From NCBI GenBank assembly GCA_048204295.1, contig DBFBLF010000039.1, positions 1 through 44,186 of the forward strand: a stretch of 44,186 nucleotides of DNA. Reading direction: 5' to 3'. Source of the stretch: Metaruminococcus_A sp900762715. GTDB taxonomy: Bacteria; Bacillota; Clostridia; Oscillospirales; Ruminococcaceae. Position 1 is the stretch's first letter, and every line of letters begins with the position of its first letter. The notes under the pieces were generated by a model that saw only the letters and a list, made by a program, of their open reading frames with translations, ran no database searches and was not told the origin of the DNA. Made by a program: the position numbers and the translations under genes. Of the stretch, positions 42,266 to 44,186 are shown one piece after another.

Positions 42266-42328
42266 ACTTTTCTTGTTTCCTCTCTTAGATGCTTAAAATT
42301 GCAAGTAAATAAGTTTTTAATTTCATAT

Positions 42329-42405
<77 letters not shown>

Positions 42406-42407
42406 TA

Positions 42408-42440
42408 AACCTGCATGGCTACTGGCTTTGCAGGTTTTTT
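42408..42440 (+). terminator. Intrinsic terminator of the tRNA
   Basis: AACCTGCA / TGCAGGTT 8-bp stem with a 13-base loop, followed by TTTTTT in total with the stem end, starts 3 bases after the tRNA CCA. Confidence 0.85.
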
Positions 42441-42461
42441 ATTACCGAACTGCGATTAAAA

Positions 42462-42479
42462 TTTGACTCAATTTTGACT
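42462..42479. repeat. Short direct repeats near the integrase, possible arm-type sites
   Basis: TTTGACT occurs twice (42462-42468 and 42473-42479), 11 bp apart, about one helical turn, between the tRNA and the integrase. This is where arm-binding sites of tyrosine integrases are found. The remaining sequence from 42443 to 42600 shows nothing else. Confidence 0.35.
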
Positions 42480-42600
42480 TTTCACTCCTTCTTATATTTT
42501 GCAGGATTTTTTTAAAGGCTTTCAGCTTCATTTTGTTGTGATTTCCCCATACCGTTATTCCTACCGATAATGGCATGTCTGTTTACAGGGATTACAGAGA

Positions 42601-43820
42601 TTATCCAACCCTGTTTTGTGATATTTTCCGCATAGCGGCTATTTTGTGGTCGTCTACACTGTGCCCGTACATATTCAATGTCGTTGAATTTTGAGCGTGG
42701 CCCAATATTTCCCCAATAGTGGGAATATCAATTCCCAGCTCATTTGCTCTGGTAGCAAAGGTATGCCTCAGGACGTGAAAGTTTACATAGTCGATGCCGG
42801 CAGCGTCGACTATTTTTTGTATAAGCCTTGATATGCCCGAGGTTCATAAGGGTTTCCATTCGTCTGACGGAACACAAAACCATTTGGATCATAAAGCCCG
42901 TTTGCTTTTTGATAACGCTCAACCGCTTCAAACGCGCTGATAATTTCATCGCTCAAATAGATTCTGCGCTCGCTTTTTTCAGATTTTGGAGGTCCGACAT
43001 ACAAAGCAGTTTTTGCATCTTCCTTAGTGAAATTACAAAACACACGGGTATAAAGGTTTGGCTGTTGCTCCGCCCAGTGAATGTAAAGCCGTTCCAGGGT
43101 GCGCCGGATATCATAATACTCCTTATTCGGGGAAAAGTCCGGCCACATCAGCCCACAATATTCACCGATTCGGGGGCCGGTGTTGAGATCGATAAAAACC
43201 ATGAGTGCATTGATTGTCTTATCATAGGTTAAACTGGCATTTTCCAGCTTGCTCTGATTTTTTTTACTCAGGACATTGATTTTAGGGCGGACCGCCTTTG
43301 GAAGCTTTAGGCCCGAAATCGGGTTGTATTCTAAAATCCGAAGGTGATTCACCGCATAATTTAATGCTTCTGACATCATAACCTTCATATTCTGCAGGGT
43401 TTTGGGAGAAAGCCCGCCGTTCTTTCCGTCTAAGCGTCCGGAGACTTTTTTCAGGTCAAAAAAGTCTTTAAAATCGTTTAAGGTCAGCCGGTTTAACGGG
43501 ATGCTTCCCAATTTAGATGCACCAATATGGTTTTCAATATAGGTTTCGTAATTCTTATGGGTACTCGGCCGGATTTCGGTATACTTTTGGTGCCAGATAT
43601 ATAGGTAAGAATAGAGTGGGGTTGAAGTCTCCGCAACAAAAGAACCTTTATAGATTTTCGCGAGGATTGAATTCAATAATCCCCGGCACTCTGATTCGGT
43701 GTCGGCATAACAGCTTTTATGTTCACCTAAATAATAATACTGGCCCTCCCATTTGCCGTCAGACCGTTCGCGGATATGACCGGTCCCGTTGGGCGCGCGT
43801 TTCTTCGCTTTCTTGTTCAT
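42601..43820 (-). pseudogene. Tyrosine recombinase (integrase), split by a -1 frameshift
   Basis: The first frame (43820 to 42810) gives 336 residues: an arm-binding N-terminal domain (NGTGHIRERSDGKWEGQYYY), a SAM-like core-binding domain (about 65-165) and the start of the catalytic domain with Arg in NTGPRIGEYCGL. It stops at a TAG just after six A residues (minus strand, 42813-42818). One more A would join the next frame, which continues IVDAAGIDYVNFHVLRHTFA and ILGHAQ to NMYGHS, holding the HxxR, second His and nucleophile Tyr, and ends with TAA at 42601-42603. Without frame repair the product has no nucleophile. It could be a real mutation, a base missed in a homopolymer, or slippage. 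GGAA/AGGGA elements precede the ATG. Confidence 0.85.
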
Positions 43821-43889
43821 TCCCTTGTTCCTTTCTGTTTACAGAAAGATCGCACGATTCTTTTTTCAAAGTACTGTCTATCTGCCCCT

Positions 43890-43918
43890 AGTGTAAGCAT
43901 AAAAAAATTATTTGTCAA
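43890..43918 (-). promoter_or_regulatory. Promoter of the integrase
   Basis: Minus strand TTGACA (43913-43918) and TACACT (43890-43895) with a 17-bp spacer, about 70 bases before the integrase start. Confidence 0.75.
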
Positions 43919-43920
43919 AT

Positions 43921-44184
43921 TTATAAAAGGTGTTCAGAAAAGAAACATTTACGAAAATACCAGTAAAGAAAGAGCGGACGGGGTACCAAAAATTTTTTAA
44001 TCCCCGTCTCCAATTTAGGGAAATCCGGCTGCCTGGTCATTTTATATACGGTCGATTCGCAATATCCTAAAAAATCAATCAAGTCAGGCAGTTGAAGATT
44101 ATACGGCAGTGAATCAATCTTAGCTTTCATATCTGAATCGGAACTAATAATTTCTTTTATTTTGTCTGCACTTATGTAAGACAT
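43921..44184 (-). CDS. Small helix-turn-helix protein, excisionase/AlpA-like
   Basis: An 87-residue protein whose middle (LPDLIDFLGYCESTVYKMTRQPDFPKLETG, read in parts) looks like the HTH of excisionase or AlpA-type proteins, with a winged basic turn after it. Such proteins direct excision or regulate the integrase promoter. The ATG is only 2 bases from the window end, so the ribosome-binding site cannot be checked and an upstream start is possible. It precedes the integrase gene on the same strand. Confidence 0.6.
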   Translation of the reverse strand: MSYISADKIKEIISSDSDMKAKIDSLPYNLQLPDLIDFLGYCESTVYKMTRQPDFPKLETGIKKFLVPRPLFLYWYFRKCFFSEHLL

Positions 44185-44186
44185 TT

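Noticed and set aside
42299..42328. Own promoter for the intact tRNA-fMet (TTGCAA...TTCATA)
   Set aside because: The -10 match is poor and would lie immediately before the mature tRNA 5' end, leaving no room for initiation.
42740..42949. 69-codon minus-strand frame over the integrase frameshift
   Set aside because: It is in neither of the two frames that carry the integrase; the real continuation is the frame ending at 42601 and has no early start codon.

Overview
The window looks like a chromosomal piece of a low-to-medium-GC Clostridia bacterium, most likely from the Oscillospiraceae/Ruminococcaceae side. The basis is protein style, strong AGGAGG ribosome-binding sites, sigma-A-type TTGACA/TATAAT promoters, many intrinsic terminators, a CxC...CxxC L31 and a dnaG-sigA pair. 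No database was searched, so the taxonomic call is an inference.

Layout. 1-1.8 kb: end of groES, then groEL. 1.9-3.6 kb: ECF-like sigma factor overlapping a membrane protein that is probably its anti-sigma partner. 3.7-4.8 kb (minus): Gfo/Idh/MocA oxidoreductase. 5.1-8.9 kb: OmpR-type response regulator, histidine kinase and membrane-anchored HtrA-like protease, an envelope-stress module. 9.4-11.6 kb (minus): AEC transporter and a ferredoxin-tailed aldo/keto reductase. 11.8-13.1 kb: rpe and a convergent MecA-like gene. 13.3-18.6 kb: three translationally coupled Rnf D, E and A-like membrane genes, a membrane-anchored DUF4015-like protein and phosphoglucomutase. 18.7-24.6 kb: rpmE, a YigZ-family gene, dgt, dnaG, sigA and an Rrf2 regulator. 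24.7-36.9 kb: rpoB, rpoC, rpsL, rpsG, fusA, tuf. 37.0-40.9 kb: NAD-dependent epimerase/dehydratase, then a MerR-ABC exporter operon. 41.0-42.1 kb: rsmE and a small acidic membrane protein. 42.2-44.2 kb: a broken and an intact initiator tRNA gene, then the start of an integrated element (frameshifted integrase and a small HTH protein, both minus).

The most unusual content is the Rnf-derived trio. The three proteins keep the fold signatures of RnfD, RnfE and RnfA, but by eye they have lost three of the four cysteines that hold the membrane Fe-S cluster in Rnf/Nqr and have no clear FMN-threonine motif. RnfB, RnfC and RnfG are not beside them. The neighbouring glycosidase-like protein is also altered at its usual acidic motif. 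This may be a repurposed, redox-inactive membrane complex.

Other points of interest are the tRNA-fMet arrangement at the element boundary, a structured rpoB leader with a terminator-like hairpin, a tandem structured repeat between dgt and dnaG, and several promoter-embedded dyads that look like operators (rpe/aldo-keto reductase, rrf2, merR and the two-component system). The primary sigma gene lies next to the core polymerase genes, so dgt-dnaG-sigA and rpoBC-str form one transcription/translation block.
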